Positions 50,885 through 63,600 of a stretch of 64,000 bases of DNA are shown one piece after another. The notes under the pieces were generated by a model. It did not search any database. It worked only from the letters and a program-made list of their open reading frames with translations, and was not told the origin of the DNA. Position 1 is the stretch's first letter. Each line of letters begins with the position of its first letter. The DNA is from Cinclus cinclus (Eukaryota; Chordata; Aves; Passeriformes; Cinclidae), in NCBI RefSeq assembly GCF_963662255.1, contig NC_085083.1:678957-742956 (forward strand), given 5' to 3'. The translations under genes and the position numbers were made by a program.

Positions 50885-53800
50885 ATGGAGACACGCCCTC
50901 CAAGACAGCCCAGGGTGGCCTGGGAGGAGGTGGCGGCTCCTCAGGAGAGCAGGTCTGCAGCCAAGCCCTCGGAATTGACCGTGGTGCAGCCACTGCAGGC
51001 CCGTGAGTGAGGGGCCCTGTGGGACTGGGCAGGGCTGGGTCCCCACGCTGGGATCAGGTTTCCCTGGCACACGGGCAGCAGGGATTGCAGGGGTGGGAGG
51101 GATGCCCGAGCGCCAGGACTGCTCAGGGTAGGACAGCAGCCCTGGCACAGGCTCTGCTCAGGAGGGGGGCTGCAGAGGGGCTGCAGCTCCTGCTCCTTCC
51201 TCTGCTCTGTCCTGTCACAGCACCCTCTGCAGCTCTCCCTTCTCTCCCCCTCGGTTAGATGCCAGCTGGGTACCTGTCTATGCACAGGAAGCCATGGACT
51301 TCATCCAGGCCTTTGCCAGCAGCCCTGACCAGGTACCCATGGCTCATTGGATGGTGGCTGTGCCCAGCCAGGGGTGTTGGCTCTGTTGAGCAGCTGCTCC
51401 CACAGGACACTGCACCCCAGGGCTCTGGTCCCGCTGCCTGGCTGTCCTCACTTCATGCTACCACATTGCCTCTGTCCTCCAGCTCCAGGACAAGGACCTG
51501 AAGCTGAAGTTCCTTGACAGCATCTGCACCCTGTGCAGAGCAGCCAAGGACAGTGGCTTCTCCCAGGCTCTGGATGTTTTCTGCCACAGATACAAGCTGG
51601 GAGAGATGATCCAGGTGAGGAGGCACACAGCACTCTGGGGAAGGGGGCAAGGACCCCCAGCATCCTGTGAGGGCTCCACGTGGGCAGGGCAAAGCTCTGG
51701 TGCCTGTGGGGGCTGTGTGCTCTGCAGGTGCTGCTGAAATTGGAGCCCAAGTACGAGATCTGTACCCAGGTACGGCGGCTCACCATGCTCGCCCTGGCCA
51801 GACTGAGGTACTGGCCCAAGGGCCTGCAGACCCCTCCCCAGTGCTCCATGCCCACGTCCCCATCCCTGCTGGCAGCCCTGCCCCAGGGCTGCAGGAGACC
51901 GTGAAGCACTGCTCCCAGCACCAGCGTCCAACTGGGCCCATCTCTCTTTACAGCATGCAGGGGATGGGGCAGGAGAACAGAAAACTGTTAAGAGTCTGCT
52001 TCAACAGCATCTTTTTCCTTCCTCCAAAACGGGAAATGCAGAGCCTGGAAGCATCTATCTTTTCTCGGGCAAGTGCTGGGTGAACTGGAGGAGCTTCCAG
52101 TCCCTCTGGGCTGCTCCTGGCCTCCCCATGCTGCTTTTGAAACAAAGATCCAGGGCAGGCCATTGCCTAAGCTTCACTTTCCTACCCTCATCCCTTCATC
52201 CCTTGCCAGGCTCCAGCCACATCCAGAAATGCTGACTGCTCTGCCCCTCTGCAGCACAAAGCCTGCTCCTGTGTCCCTCCCCTCACACTGGGAGTTCAGA
52301 TCACCCTTTTTTTTGGCATTGAAGGGACAGCATAATCACAGCCACTGCTCTCTGTCATCCTTGCAGACCCTGCATGCTATGGACACCATGCTGGAGGTGA
52401 TGGTGATCAGCTGTCCTGCCTCCCAAACTGGCGAGATGCTGCAGGACATCTTGGAGGTCTGGCCTGTGCACAGAGTTGGGGGTCAGAGGGCTGTTCCTTA
52501 CTCTGGAGGGGAAGGAGCCCAGGGTTGTGTCCAGTCTTTTCCTGGCTCCTGTCCTAGCCAGAGCCAGGACACCCCCCAGGGCACAGGAAGCCTGGAGGGA
52601 TGGTGCAAGTGTGTCTCAGGAGCAGGGCAGAGCCACTGCTGCTGCTGGAGTGGGAGTCTGCTTGTGGGGCTCACCTGCAGCTCTCTCTTCCCAGGTTCTG
52701 CTGGACTACTTGTTCTTTGACAGAGTGGCAGTGCAGGAGAGGGTCATGGGCAGGGTGAGGCTGCTGAGCCATTTGCTGGCTGAATCTTCCCATGTGCGGG
52801 TAAGGACCTGCTACCCTCCAGCCAGGCTGTCTCTTCTGCCCTGCTACAGCCACAGCCCCAAATGCCTTCAGGCTGAGCTGTCCCCCCCCAGCTCTTCTTC
52901 TCTTCTGCCTGCCTCTGCCAGGCTGGTCACAATGAGAACAGCGCTGCTGCCAGCAGACAGATCCAGATCCCAGTCCTGGGGAAGCTGCTGGGCCATCTGT
53001 TTTTCAAGTCCTTCAGGAAAGAAGAAACCAACTCCATGCCAGTAGAAAGTCTCTGCTCCCTCATGACCTTCCTCTCTGAACAGAAATGTAAGAGAAACTG
53101 TGGTGGGCTGCATCCCCAGATACACCAGCTTGTGGTCCTGGGCCTTGCAACAGCCCATTGTTGTGCTTGGTGCAGGTGCCACCATGTCCCCAGTGCTGCT
53201 GTCCCTTCTGCTCCAGTCCCACACTCTCTCTGCCAGGCTCTTGATGGTCCCACAGAGCTGAGCTGCTCCTCCATACAGGACTCAGCTCCACTCTGCCCCT
53301 TCCCAATGTCCCTTGGACAGCTCTTGTCGCAACCTGCCATAATCCAGCAGCACTGGATACAGACACTGGAGGCAGTTTTCCCTTGCCTCCAGTGCCCAGC
53401 CCCTCTTCCTTTGACCAACTGCTCCCCAGCCATTCCTGCATCCCAACACTTCTCAGGCAGCTGCTGGCCCAGCAGATATGTCTCACCTCAGCATCCACGT
53501 TTCCCCTCTCTTCCGGTGTCACACTGCCACAGGGTTGTGCCCAGCTCCCAGCATACTGGAAATCTGAGATCACCTCCCTGATGAATACACCCAGCACCCA
53601 GAGAGTTCAGGTAAGGAGCCCTCCCCTTTGCTGGGCCTCTCACCTGCGGCATCACCAGGGGATTTGTGTGTGCAAAGGGGCACAGAACCAGTGGGGCTGT
53701 CCCTGGTGAGAGGGTTCCCACTGTCCCCAAACAGGGAACACTGTGGTGTCCAGGCAGCAGCAGCAGCAGCAGCAGCAGCAGCTCCGTGGCCCTGCTGGCC

Positions 53801-56800
53801 ACCAGTGAGCCCTGGGTCTGTGCTGGGCCCTCGTCCCATGCCCCAGCCCTCCACCCTGCCCCAGGGCCATCCTCATTCTCACCTGCACAGGGACTGTGGG
53901 CACTGCTGCCACCTTTCCTGTGGCCACTGCCTCCACCACTGCTCAGCACCTCTGGCCAGGGCTGCTGACACAGCCCAGCCAAGCAGCACCCTCGGGGCAC
54001 TGGCTGGCACTGGCCTCTGATCCCTTCCTTCCTGACATAGGCCTTTGGGAGATACCTCAGGCCTGCTGAGAGGACAGGCGTCGTCCTCGTAGCCATCGAG
54101 ATCTTGGGAAGCTCCAGCCTCCTGGACAAGAACGCTCCAGTGGAGTTTCTGGAGGTGGCCATGACATCCCCTAGGCTGTGGCTGATGGATGTAAGTGGCC
54201 TGTGGCTGGATTGCCCTGCCCTTGGGCCCTGTCAGGTTCCTGCCTCCTTCACTCCCAAAGCCAGCTGTGTGAGGGTCCTGAAGCCACCTTCAGCTTACCC
54301 AGATCTGCCTCACCAGGCATGGCATCTTGTTGTGCTTGCTGTCTGTGCTTTCCCCACAGTCTGCACAGTGGCATTCTGTCTGGAGTGCTAATTCCAAACC
54401 TCCGCTCAGGCCTGCAATTAACGCCTTCCTTTTTGCCATATGCGCCTGGTGGGGTTGCTTCTCTTGTGTGAACTTCCTCCTTTGGCAGTGCTTTGAGATG
54501 AGTTAACTGCGTCCTTTAAGTCCTGACAGAGGGATGGGCAGGGCAGCCCAAGACACGGCCGCACTGCACTGGCAGCACCAGCCTCACCTGTGTTTCCTCC
54601 AGGTGCCAAAGGTTGTGAGACACATCTTTACCTATTGCGATGAGAAAAACACAACAGCCGCTCACAGCTTTTCCTCACTCCTTGCCCTGATGGCCAATAT
54701 GTGGCCTGGGCAAGTTGTTGCAGTAGCTCTGGAGATTGCACCAATATTCAGGTATAGGCCCTGGCAGCCTGGAGGGTTTATTCCCCGTGAGGAGAGACAC
54801 CTGAGCCACTCTGGCTGCCAGACCCAAGGAACACTGCAGGATCACCAGAGGGAGCGGAGCCCTCCATACCAACGTGCTTCCCAGCCCAGGCTCACAGCAG
54901 CCAAAACTGGCCAGGCAGCCCAGAGCCAGCTCGCTGCTCCCAGCCCCATGGGGAACACCCTGTCAGCCCTGCCCACCTGCCTGGGCAGGGTCCCTGGGCA
55001 CCCCAAGCGCTGCAGGGCTGGCCCAGGCTGCACTGCAGTGGCCAGGGCAGCCCTGCTGACAGCGCTCTGCCTTGCAGGGACAAAGTGTGTCTGTGGAAGG
55101 CCATGTTCTCTGTGAGCCAGACTCTGGAGGTTTTGAAGGAGCTGCAAATGCACCTGCAGGACTGGCATAAGGACATCTTCACGTGGCAGCGTAAGTCCTG
55201 CCTTGCTTTCTTGACTGTGAGTGAGCAGGAACAGCCCACGTGCTCCTACCCACAGCTGTGCCAGGGGAGCCCTGCCACCTCTGCCTGTACTCCTTTTTGC
55301 TTTCTTTCAGATGCTGGCCTATGGTGATGTGCTGGAGGACAAAGTTGGTCCATTGTGCAAAAACTTGTGTCTTCTGAGTTCTACAAGAGGGGAAATAGTC
55401 TCTCTGGTTCTCAGGGCCCTGATGACACTGTCAGAGAGAGCCAAGACGGTGAGCAGGCTGCTGTCAGGGGCAGATGTGTGGCACCTGGAGTCTGAGGTCT
55501 CGGGGAAGGTGCTGGCTTGGGCTGGGCTGGGAGTCAGGTGATAGGGTGACTGCTCTGAACACCCTACCTGCCATGGTGTGGCCTGGTGGCTGCCTAGGGA
55601 CCACGGAATGGAAACTGTTTCCTATACAGGCAAGAAAAATTAAGAGCCTCCTGCCAGAGCTGCTGAAATTCCTTTGTCATCAGTCTTGGGACATTTCAGT
55701 GATGGCCATGGACACCTGCCGAAACATGCTGAAGAATAATGAGGCTAGCCCCATGGCTGTGAAGATGGTGCATTATCTCCTGCACCTCTTTGATGCGGTA
55801 AGGCTGATGTGGAGGCCTGAGCCCTGCAGAGGGGCCCTGGGCAATGACAGCTGCCCTGCAGCCCAGCCCTGGGAGCAGCACTGGAGCAGGGCCCGCTCCC
55901 CTGGGCTCTCCTGGGATGGATTCCAGGCCTTGCAGCCCAGAGCTGCTTCTGCGGGGTCCCGCTCTGGGCTGGGATCCCGCAGCATCGCCCTCGCCTCAGC
56001 CACCTCAGCTCAGCCCCTGCTGGCCACGGGCAGGGAGGCAAAGCTCTTGTGTGCAAAGCTCAGCTTTCCTCCTTCCTACAGAAGGAAGACTGTGTACGGG
56101 AGCGCTCCATCTGCCTCTTCAGAGACCTGCTGGGCAAAATGGTGCGGAGGGACAAGAAGGTCATGGAGAAAAATGCCTGGAAGGCCCTGGTCGGGCTCTT
56201 CCTTCACATGAGTGACAAGGCGTCCAGCGTGGCCAAGGTACCGATGCCCAGGCTGAGCACTGACCCAGGCAGGGGAGGCTGACATCCCCAGGGGATCCCA
56301 GGCATCCGGGTGAGGGCTGCTGGCAGCAGGCAGCGTTCCCCAAAGGCAGCCCCTGGGAACCAGGGCCCGCAGGACCGGACAGGCTGGCACCGCCATTTCC
56401 AACCCCTGCCCTGCCTGCTCCAGAAGGGCTCGGCAGCAGCTCGGCACAACCGAGGCCTGGACACGTGTGTCCCCAAAGGCTTCTCAGCTGTCTGCAAAGG
56501 CTTCTCGGCTGTCCCCACTGTCATCCCTGCAGGGCTTTGCCCCTCAATCCCTGCCGCCCAGGGCTTTGCCCAAGAGACCCCCAGGAAGCTTTGGCGAGGG
56601 CATGTCTCACCTTCCTACGGGCACGGCCACCCTTGTAACAAAGCTCAAGTCCCCGTCCACAGGCCCTGCTGCCACATCCTAGTTTCTGTCCCACAGGCCT
56701 CCAAGGAAGCCGTCCTGGCTATAGCAGAGCTCCTCAAGTGGAAAGAGCTGAAGCACCTGGCACAGATGGAGCAGACGTGGAGGATGGGCGAGTGCTTGGT

Positions 56801-57700
56801 GAGGATGAGCCCCAGGCTGGGCGAGCACTGCCCTCCACAGCATGCTGGGGCTGTGAGCTCTGCAGCTGGGCCTGCACTGGGCTGCTGCAGTGCAGGGCCC
56901 AAAGCCTGGAGCTGCACCCTTGTCCCTGTCTCAAGAACAGCAGCCTCCCCCAGGCCCATGTCCCCTCCATGGCCCCGGCATGAGGGAGGGGTCTGAGCCC
57001 ACAGGGCTGCTGGCAGGAGGGGCTGCTCCGGCCAGCTGGGGGCCTCTTAGAAATGCCTGCACCCTTGTGCTCTCTCCAGCTGGCCAAGGACAGCAGCAGG
57101 GCTGAACGGTTCGTGTGGGACAGCCAGCCCTACCTGCTGAGCCCTCAGGCCCCCGTGCGAGAGGCAGCCCTCAGGTTCATTGGTGAGTCCCAGTCCCCAG
57201 GGTCCCTCTTGGGGCAGCCTGGCCCTGTGCCCCCCAGCCCTGGGGCTGCCACGGGCAGGGCCTCTGCCTCCCTGTGCCCGCCGTGCTCACAGAGGTGAGT
57301 GGCTTTGGTGGCCGCCTTGCCCAGTGCCACCCCCAGGCTGCTGAGGGGGTCAGGCAGGGCCGGGGGCCACGCTGCTGGGAGCACTCTGGGAGCAGGGGCT
57401 GATGGAGCTCTGTGCCCAGGGCTGGCTGCGTGGCACCTGACAGAGCAGAGTGAGGACACCCTGGCTGAGCTCCTCTTGGGTGAGTCAGGAGCCAGGGCTC
57501 AGGGCAGCCCAGGGGTCTCTGCACACACTGGGGCTCATCTGGGCTCTCTTTGTGTTGCAGGACTTGACGCACTGCAAGCAGGAGAGAAGGATGCCTCCAT
57601 CCGCTGCCTGGCAGCTCAGACCAGCTTGGTCCTGAAGTCCCTCAAAAAGCAGCAAAGATCAGGATTCTCCCTGCGCACACTGTGCTGTTGGTGCCGCTGA
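50885..57700 (+). CDS. Maestro HEAT-like repeat (MROH) family protein, complete model, 18 exons
   Basis: Alpha-helical HEAT-repeat protein of the maestro family, expanded in birds; function unknown. Exons 50885-51002, 51259-51332, 51483-51614, 51728-51807, 51954-52068, 52367-52456, 52695-52799, 52922-53087, 53492-53610, 54041-54190, 54603-54751, 55078-55216, 55311-55448, 55630-55797, 56082-56237, 56697-56798, 57080-57182 and 57561-57700 keep one frame, about 747 residues. Family-like segments: WVPVYAQEAMDFIQAFASSP, FGRYLRPAERTGVVLVAIEI, LLPELLKFLCHQSWDISVMA, CLFRDLLGKMVRRDKKVMEK and AGEKDASIRCLAAQTSLVLK. The intron after 52068 uses a GC donor (GCAAGT). The donor at 55217 (GTGAGT) keeps the frame, whereas the tempting GTAAGT at 55191 does not. 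The 53492 acceptor and the first exon are the weakest choices. Symbol not assigned because avian paralogues are numerous. Confidence 0.85.
53755..53780 (+). repeat. (CAG)n trinucleotide repeat in MROH intron
   Basis: About eight CAG units (GCAGCAGCAGCAGCAGCAGC) between exons 53492-53610 and 54041-54190; intronic in my model. Confidence 0.9.
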
Positions 57701-57949
57701 GCAGAGAGGGAGCTTCATGTAAGGCTTGTCAGGGACACAAACTCAAACACCTGCTGAATCACGAGGTGTCAAAGGATGCCCTGGCTTTCTAAGGTCCTTC
57801 TCCAAGTACAGCCCAGCATTTCCGTGACTGCTGACTCCACCATTGCCCTGACTGGTAGGGACCCATTCCCCACAGCCCCTGAGCATGGTGTGAGGTGGCC
57901 TAGAATAACCCCGGGGTCGTGGCCAGTCGTGGCTCTCCTGGCTCCTGCT
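57701..57949 (+). other. MROH 3' UTR/flank
   Basis: No canonical poly(A) hexamer immediately downstream; AATAAA occurs near 58436 in AT-rich DNA. Confidence 0.4.
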
Positions 57950-58175
57950 AAGAGGCTGAGCTGCCTGCCGGAACATCTTTTCAAAGAAAAGAAAAAGAAG
58001 AGTCTGCTTTATGGCTCTGCGTGGCCTCCACACCCACTTAAAGTTCCACTCTCAGCCGGAAGGTAAGAGAAGCTGTGGTGGGCTGCATCCCTGCACACAG
58101 CCACATGCCCCCGATGCATCTGCTCGTCTTCCCGGGCCTTGCCATGGCCCCTTGTGTGCAGACATGGCAGCTCAC
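57950..58175 (+). pseudogene. Decayed duplicate of an MROH exon and its intron
   Basis: GGTAAGAGAAGCTGTGGTGG then GCTGCATCC at 58060-58090 matches the donor and intron after exon 52922-53087 (GTAAGAGAAACTGTGGTGGG at 53088), including the following CCTGGGCCTTGC-like text (58135 vs 53137). Upstream, CATCTTTTCAAAGAAAAGAA corresponds loosely to CATCTGTTTTTCAAGTCC in that exon. Reading frame is lost. Confidence 0.65.
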
Positions 58176-58319
58176 CTGGGCTCTGCTTCTGCCACTGAAT
58201 TTTAAAGGTTGCAGGCCAGAGAGAAGGATCCTGGGTGCACGGACCTGGATGTCTAAAATCCTCGGAGAGGAGTCAGCGTGGCTGGATCCAAGCTCAGCCA
58301 TCAGCCTTTCTGAACCATA

Positions 58320-58670
58320 TTTTTTCTAGAATGTGATTTGCCTTACCTATATAATATTTATATAAATGAACAAGATACATAATTTATGTATATATTATAA
58401 ATATATATATTCTATGAAAATTATATTAGTAAACAATAAATAATTTATCAATATATTATCCTGTGTGTGTTAATTGCATTTATGTGTAAAATGAATTATA
58501 TAATGTATATTAATCTATTATGAATATATATTTTATATATTTGTTATATAAGTTTTCTACATAAAATAATAGGTCTAAATAAATCAGTTAGAGAATTCAT
58601 AATGGCTCCACCACACACATGCCTCTCTATATGAGTATAGCACACCATTTTTGAAGCAACGTGGAAGATG
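58320..58670. other. AT-rich intergenic spacer
   Basis: ATATATTATAAATATATATA-like text, no gene. Confidence 0.6.
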
Positions 58671-58679
58671 TTATATTAG

Positions 58680-59350
58680 ATTTAGCAGAGCAGCTTTGAG
58701 TGGAAAAGTGAGAAATTTGGGAGGGAAATGTGAGGAGGAAAGGGTGGGAAATGTGATGGGGAAAAGGGCAGGAAATATAAGGGGACAAAATGGCTGGGGA
58801 ATGTGAGGGGAGAAAAGGGCAGGTAATAGAAAGGCAAAAAGGGAGAGGAAACTTGAGGAAAAAGGACAGGAAATGTAAGGGGAAATGGGTGCAAAACAGA
58901 AGGGAAGAAAAGGTGGTAAAAAGAGGGAAAAAATGCTGGCAAATGTGAGGAGACAAATGGCTTGAAATGTGGGGTGGGGGGGGGAAATGGTACACAATGT
59001 GAGGGGACAAATGTGCAGGAAAAGCAAGGCAAAAAGGACAGGAAACTTGAGCAAAAAAGAGAGGATATGAGAGGAAGCAAGGTTGCAAAGCAGAAGGGGA
59101 GAAAAGGTGGGAAACATGAGGGGAAAATGATGTCAAATGTGAGGGGAAAGGTGGACAGGAAATGTGAGAGGGGAAAAGAGCAGAAAACATGAGGGGAGAA
59201 AAGGGCAGGAAATGCGAGGGGCAAAAGATGGGAAATGGGAGAAAAAATGGATGTGAAACATAAGGGGGAAACTTGAGGCCAAAATGCTGGGAAATGTGAT
59301 GGGAGAGAAGGGTGGGAAGTGTGAGAGAAAATGCGGTGGGAAACATGACT
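58680..59350. repeat. GGTGGGAAATGTGAGGGGAAA minisatellite (right arm, inverted)
   Basis: ~30-bp purine-rich units (GGGAAATGTGAGGGGAAAAG) in the opposite orientation to 49840-50350. Beyond the array AAATGACATGTGC (59370) mirrors GCACTGTCATTT (49833), so the inverted similarity extends past the repeat itself. Confidence 0.8.
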
Positions 59351-60640
59351 ATAAAAGGGGAAATTGCAAAACAAATGACATGTGCCTAGGGGGCCTGCTG
59401 AGATACAGCAGCTCCAGCTGTTTCTGTGTTACTGCATCATGAATAAATGGCTTTGTGCAACAAGATATCTGTGACTCTGCTATGGGAAACCTGGGGTTGA
59501 AGTGGTGAGGAAACCTGGTGTGACTGTTTGTGCATACGTGTGTCACTAATATCCATCCTCTCTCAATGTAGGATGGAAAAAAAGGTTGCAGAGCTTCCTG
59601 CCAGGGGTTTTAAGTGCAAATCAAGAGGAGCCAGTGGTTTAGTTGCTACAAATTACCATTTCTTAAAAGAACCCTGTGGGTTTCACACTATCAAAACCAG
59701 TATGAATAGGAGACTGAACTCAGGCATCATGATGGTCTCCTTGGGTTTTAAAAAGTTTTAATGGCCTTAAAAGATATATCACAGTTGGTTTATTTTTAAT
59801 GCCCTTCCATTAAATTAAAAAAAGCCCTGTTCCATCAATGCTGCTGTGATGTGTGACAAAAGCCCATCTTCCCTGCATTTGGGACAGGTGAGAGATGGAA
59901 TCCCCAAGGGATTTTCTGCTCACTGACTGAGTGAGTTTTATTGGGCGTTCTCTGCCAAATCTGGTCAGTTGTTCTTGAATGTGGCCATGAGGGGAAATGA
60001 ACATGCCAGTCCAGATTTGCAAGCATGCAGTGCCAGAAGGAGAAACTTTGAAATGTAAACCAGGGTTTATTCAATTGACTCAAAAATGTGTGCTGTGCCC
60101 AGGTCCTTTGTACAAATGCTGGGCAGGGAGAAGTCAGAACTGCACATTCCTTGTGATATGAATTCATTTTTGGGGAGGTTAAATAAAAACGAGATGCCAG
60201 TGAGGGAATGGCTTCTACATGTAAATATTTTTGTCCTAAAGGAGCCCTGCCTAGTCTGACTGCTGCCCAGTGCTGCTCCCTGACTGTACCTTTTCTTGAT
60301 CAGCCTGTGTCCTGCTGGCCGTGCCTTTTCTGTCTCCATCCCTATGCTGCTCCTTGCCCGTCTTTGCACTCCCGAGCACGTGGCGTGGTCGATTCCTCTC
60401 CCGGCCCTTGTTTTCCTTTTTGTCTCTGTGTCCATCCATCCTTGCTGTGTGTCTGGGACTCTGTCTTTTTGTCTGTCCTTCTCCGTGCCTCACTCGTGTT
60501 CCCGTTCTGTTCCCTGTGGCTCTGTGGTGCTCCCCGGGCCATTGTTTCCCCCGGGATCCTTGTGTCCCGTTCGCTGTCCCTGTTCTTTATTAATCCCTCT
60601 CTCATGCTGCCCACCTAGCATCCCTTTTTTGTTTGTTTGT
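59351..60640. other. Intergenic, possible degraded LTR-like segment
   Basis: ATGAATAAATGGCTTTGTGC around 59440 is a poly(A)-signal-containing stretch, as found in LTRs, but no paired copy, terminal TG...CA limits or target duplication could be identified. 60240-60620 is a C/T-rich unique stretch with open frames but no recognisable product. Confidence 0.3.
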
Positions 60641-63600
60641 TTTTGTTTTTTAGTTTTTTTTCCATTACATCCTGCACCCTGATCTTAATTTTCTTCCTGT
60701 GTCCTCTCTGCTGCCACTCTCTGCCTTGTGTCGCCTGTGTCTGTAGGGCTGGAGAGGTACTTCAACCCTCCTGGGGGATGCCACCACTTCCTTGCGCCAG
60801 CAGGGTCCCTTTTTGGAGGCATGTACATGTGGAAAGGGTTCCAATGAAGTGCCTTGCTGCTGTCCAGGGAATCTGGAGTGGTTCTGTGTCTTCTTTAGGG
60901 GTGAGGAGAAAAGGCTGAGGGGGAGAGGATGGAGACTCGGGGACTTCAATGTGTTTTGGGGCAGCCCGAGGTCACTGGCAGAGGAAGCCACGCTGTGGCG
61001 CAGGAGCAGGTGACTGAGTAATGGTGAGGTCATGCTGGGTGCCATCTCCCACAGGGACCCACGGGTGCCAGGATATTCACAAGGAGGGGTGGGTGTAGAA
61101 TACATGAAAAACAGAAATATAAAAAGGACCTAAATCTAGGTTAAAAGAAGTGTTTGATTGGTTTTTATTTGGTTAGAGGCAGGGTTTTATATAGATAATT
61201 TAAATAGAGAAGAGAGTTAGAATAGAAAAATAAATTTAAAAAATATTTGGATAAATATAAAATATAAACAAGTCACAAATCTATATCTAATATATAGTAT
61301 AGAATATAAATACTGCAAATATCAAAATATATAACGCATAAATATATGTTATAATAGATGAAAATAGAAATAGAAGATTTAAATATTGTTTAAAATATCA
61401 ACTATTCCTTTCCATCGGTTTACTTGTTTTTTCTCTTCTTAACAGGCATATCACCAATGTTGAAAGTAAGTCTGAAGGACTTTCTTTCTTTCTTCTCTTT
61501 GGTGGTTCTATAAGATATAGGATATCCTATAGTATCCCTAACCTTCAAAGAACTGGCTGTTCTGAATGCTAAATATCATTCCTACATGAAACAAATCAGG
61601 TCTATACTGCCCAGGTGTAAGAAAAGGCATGGGAATTTAATGAAAACACTACTTCTACATATGTAACGTGACCTCAAGAGCAATTATCACATAATGCAAG
61701 ATGCAAGGTTTCAGCAAGGTGTCTGAATTCCTAGCTTTAATATTAGTGAAATTGGTTTATAAGAGAGGCAATAGTGTCAACTTTTATGTTGGTCATTATC
61801 TAGTCAATAATCAAAGGGACTTACAGTGATTTTTACTGTACAGTTCTATTTCTTAATTTATTGATTTGTAATATCTTGAAGAAAAGAGTCTACTCCTTTC
61901 CCCATCTACTAGCATTAAGGTGATGTATTAAATCTCATGATTATTTAGAAGCAGGTCCTAATTCATTCTGTAGGAAATGGGTAAACGAAGGTGAACATAT
62001 TCAGTCTCTCTAGAAAAACAATCTTGTGCTTAGTAAATAGTCCTCCTGAATAATTCCTTTCTGAAACTCTTTTGTGTTTTTTAAGCCTTTCCACTAGATG
62101 ACAAATTTCCCTTTTTCTTATTTAAACAACCCTGGCTGTGGTGATTTTCCTCTCCTCTCCAAAGCAGTAGTTCAGTAACTCCTTTTTTTTTACTTTCTGA
62201 GGTGTAGCAGAAGAAAAACAGAAAGCAGGAAGAAAGCAGGTTCTTTTCCAGGATGCTGAAGACTCTTAAGTGGAGGAGAAAGTTTAGAGGAGTTTGTCAG
62301 AAAGAATTCTTTCATATCAATACCACAGTCCTCTTGAGTATGCAAGAAAGAAAAGAAACCAGGAAGCCCGACAATCATGCCAGGTATCTAGCTCTCTGCT
62401 GACACTTCTGAGGCAGGACTCACCAGCAGGCAGCGTTTGCACCCTCTTGTGCTTCCTCTGAGCTGTTGAGAGCTGTGCACAGAAGCTCTGGGAGGGAATC
62501 GTCACTGCACAGGGCTTTTTGGCTTTTCACCTTTATGAAATGATGCTGAGGATGAAGCAGCTGCTACATCTCTTCTTGTTTCCAGCAGATGAAGAGTTGC
62601 CATGGAATAACTTACACGGCAGTAAGTCTTTAGTTTTACTTTTAGCTTACACGGTCTTTTAGCTGTACTTAGCTGTTGCTACAGCAGACTTTTCCCATGG
62701 TACTATGACATACCTAATGTTCTGGAAAGCAGTGATCCCTCAGGTGGGACTTCCCAGGGAAGTGACCTTTCAGATGTGACTTCCTAGCCGTCAATACCAC
62801 GGAGAGAAATCTGGTGGTCTTTGTCTCACGGCAAATTATACGAGGAGCACCAGGGCTGGAGGAACTTTAAGTGCTCTGCAGTACAAAGGCGACACCAGGC
62901 GGTCGCCACTGGCACACAGCGGGTACTGCCCGCTCCTTGGATTTCCTGCCCTGTGACAAAAGGATTGGTAAAAAATCACTCATCTTCCACTGACAATGGA
63001 AAGCGCCTAAGACCCTAAGGTTTAGGAAAGGAAATGTTCAGCTTCTGAAGCAAGTAGTGGATAGGATTGCCTTGGAAACTGCCCTGGGGATAGTGAAGTT
63101 AAGCACCAATTTAAAGACATTTTTCTTAGAGAATAACAAGCAGAACCTGTTGATAGCTGCCTGAGACCTGGTACACAAACACTAAGCCAGATATTTTACA
63201 CTAATTCTTTTTTGTTCCCATGTCACTTGAGGACTTTATCCTCCTTCAGAATTTAAGATTGGTCTCTATGCATTGATCTTCATTTACATAGACAACAGGT
63301 AGTATTTGCTAACATGCAAACACTTCCTTCTCTAGCCAGCAACTAGTCTCAGGCTGGGGGCACTTCTGAGCAGCTGGCTGCGATATCTGGGCCACTTAAT
63401 GTGAAGAATTATTCACATGAGTTTGCCAACTCTCCTGGCAACTCCACAGAAGGTTTTCCTTGGCACAGTTTCCACACAGCCAATACTAAAAAAGGGCAAC
63501 ACTTGTGCTGAAGTCATGGCCAACAGTGGCTCAAGCTTTACCCGCTTGTCTATACTTGCATGAGAGATCTGTGTGGTGTAAGATGGACCACATTGCATAG

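Noticed and set aside
53755..53780. Polyglutamine/polyalanine tract in a protein
   Set aside because: The CAG run lies in an MROH intron by phase and splice sites, so it is unlikely to be translated.
59390..59560. Possible LTR with AATAAA
   Set aside because: No paired LTR, primer-binding site, TG...CA limits or coding remnants could be identified.
60200..60700. Overlapping plus-strand frames of 90-136 codons
   Set aside because: C/T-rich sequence read in three frames; no domain or splice support.
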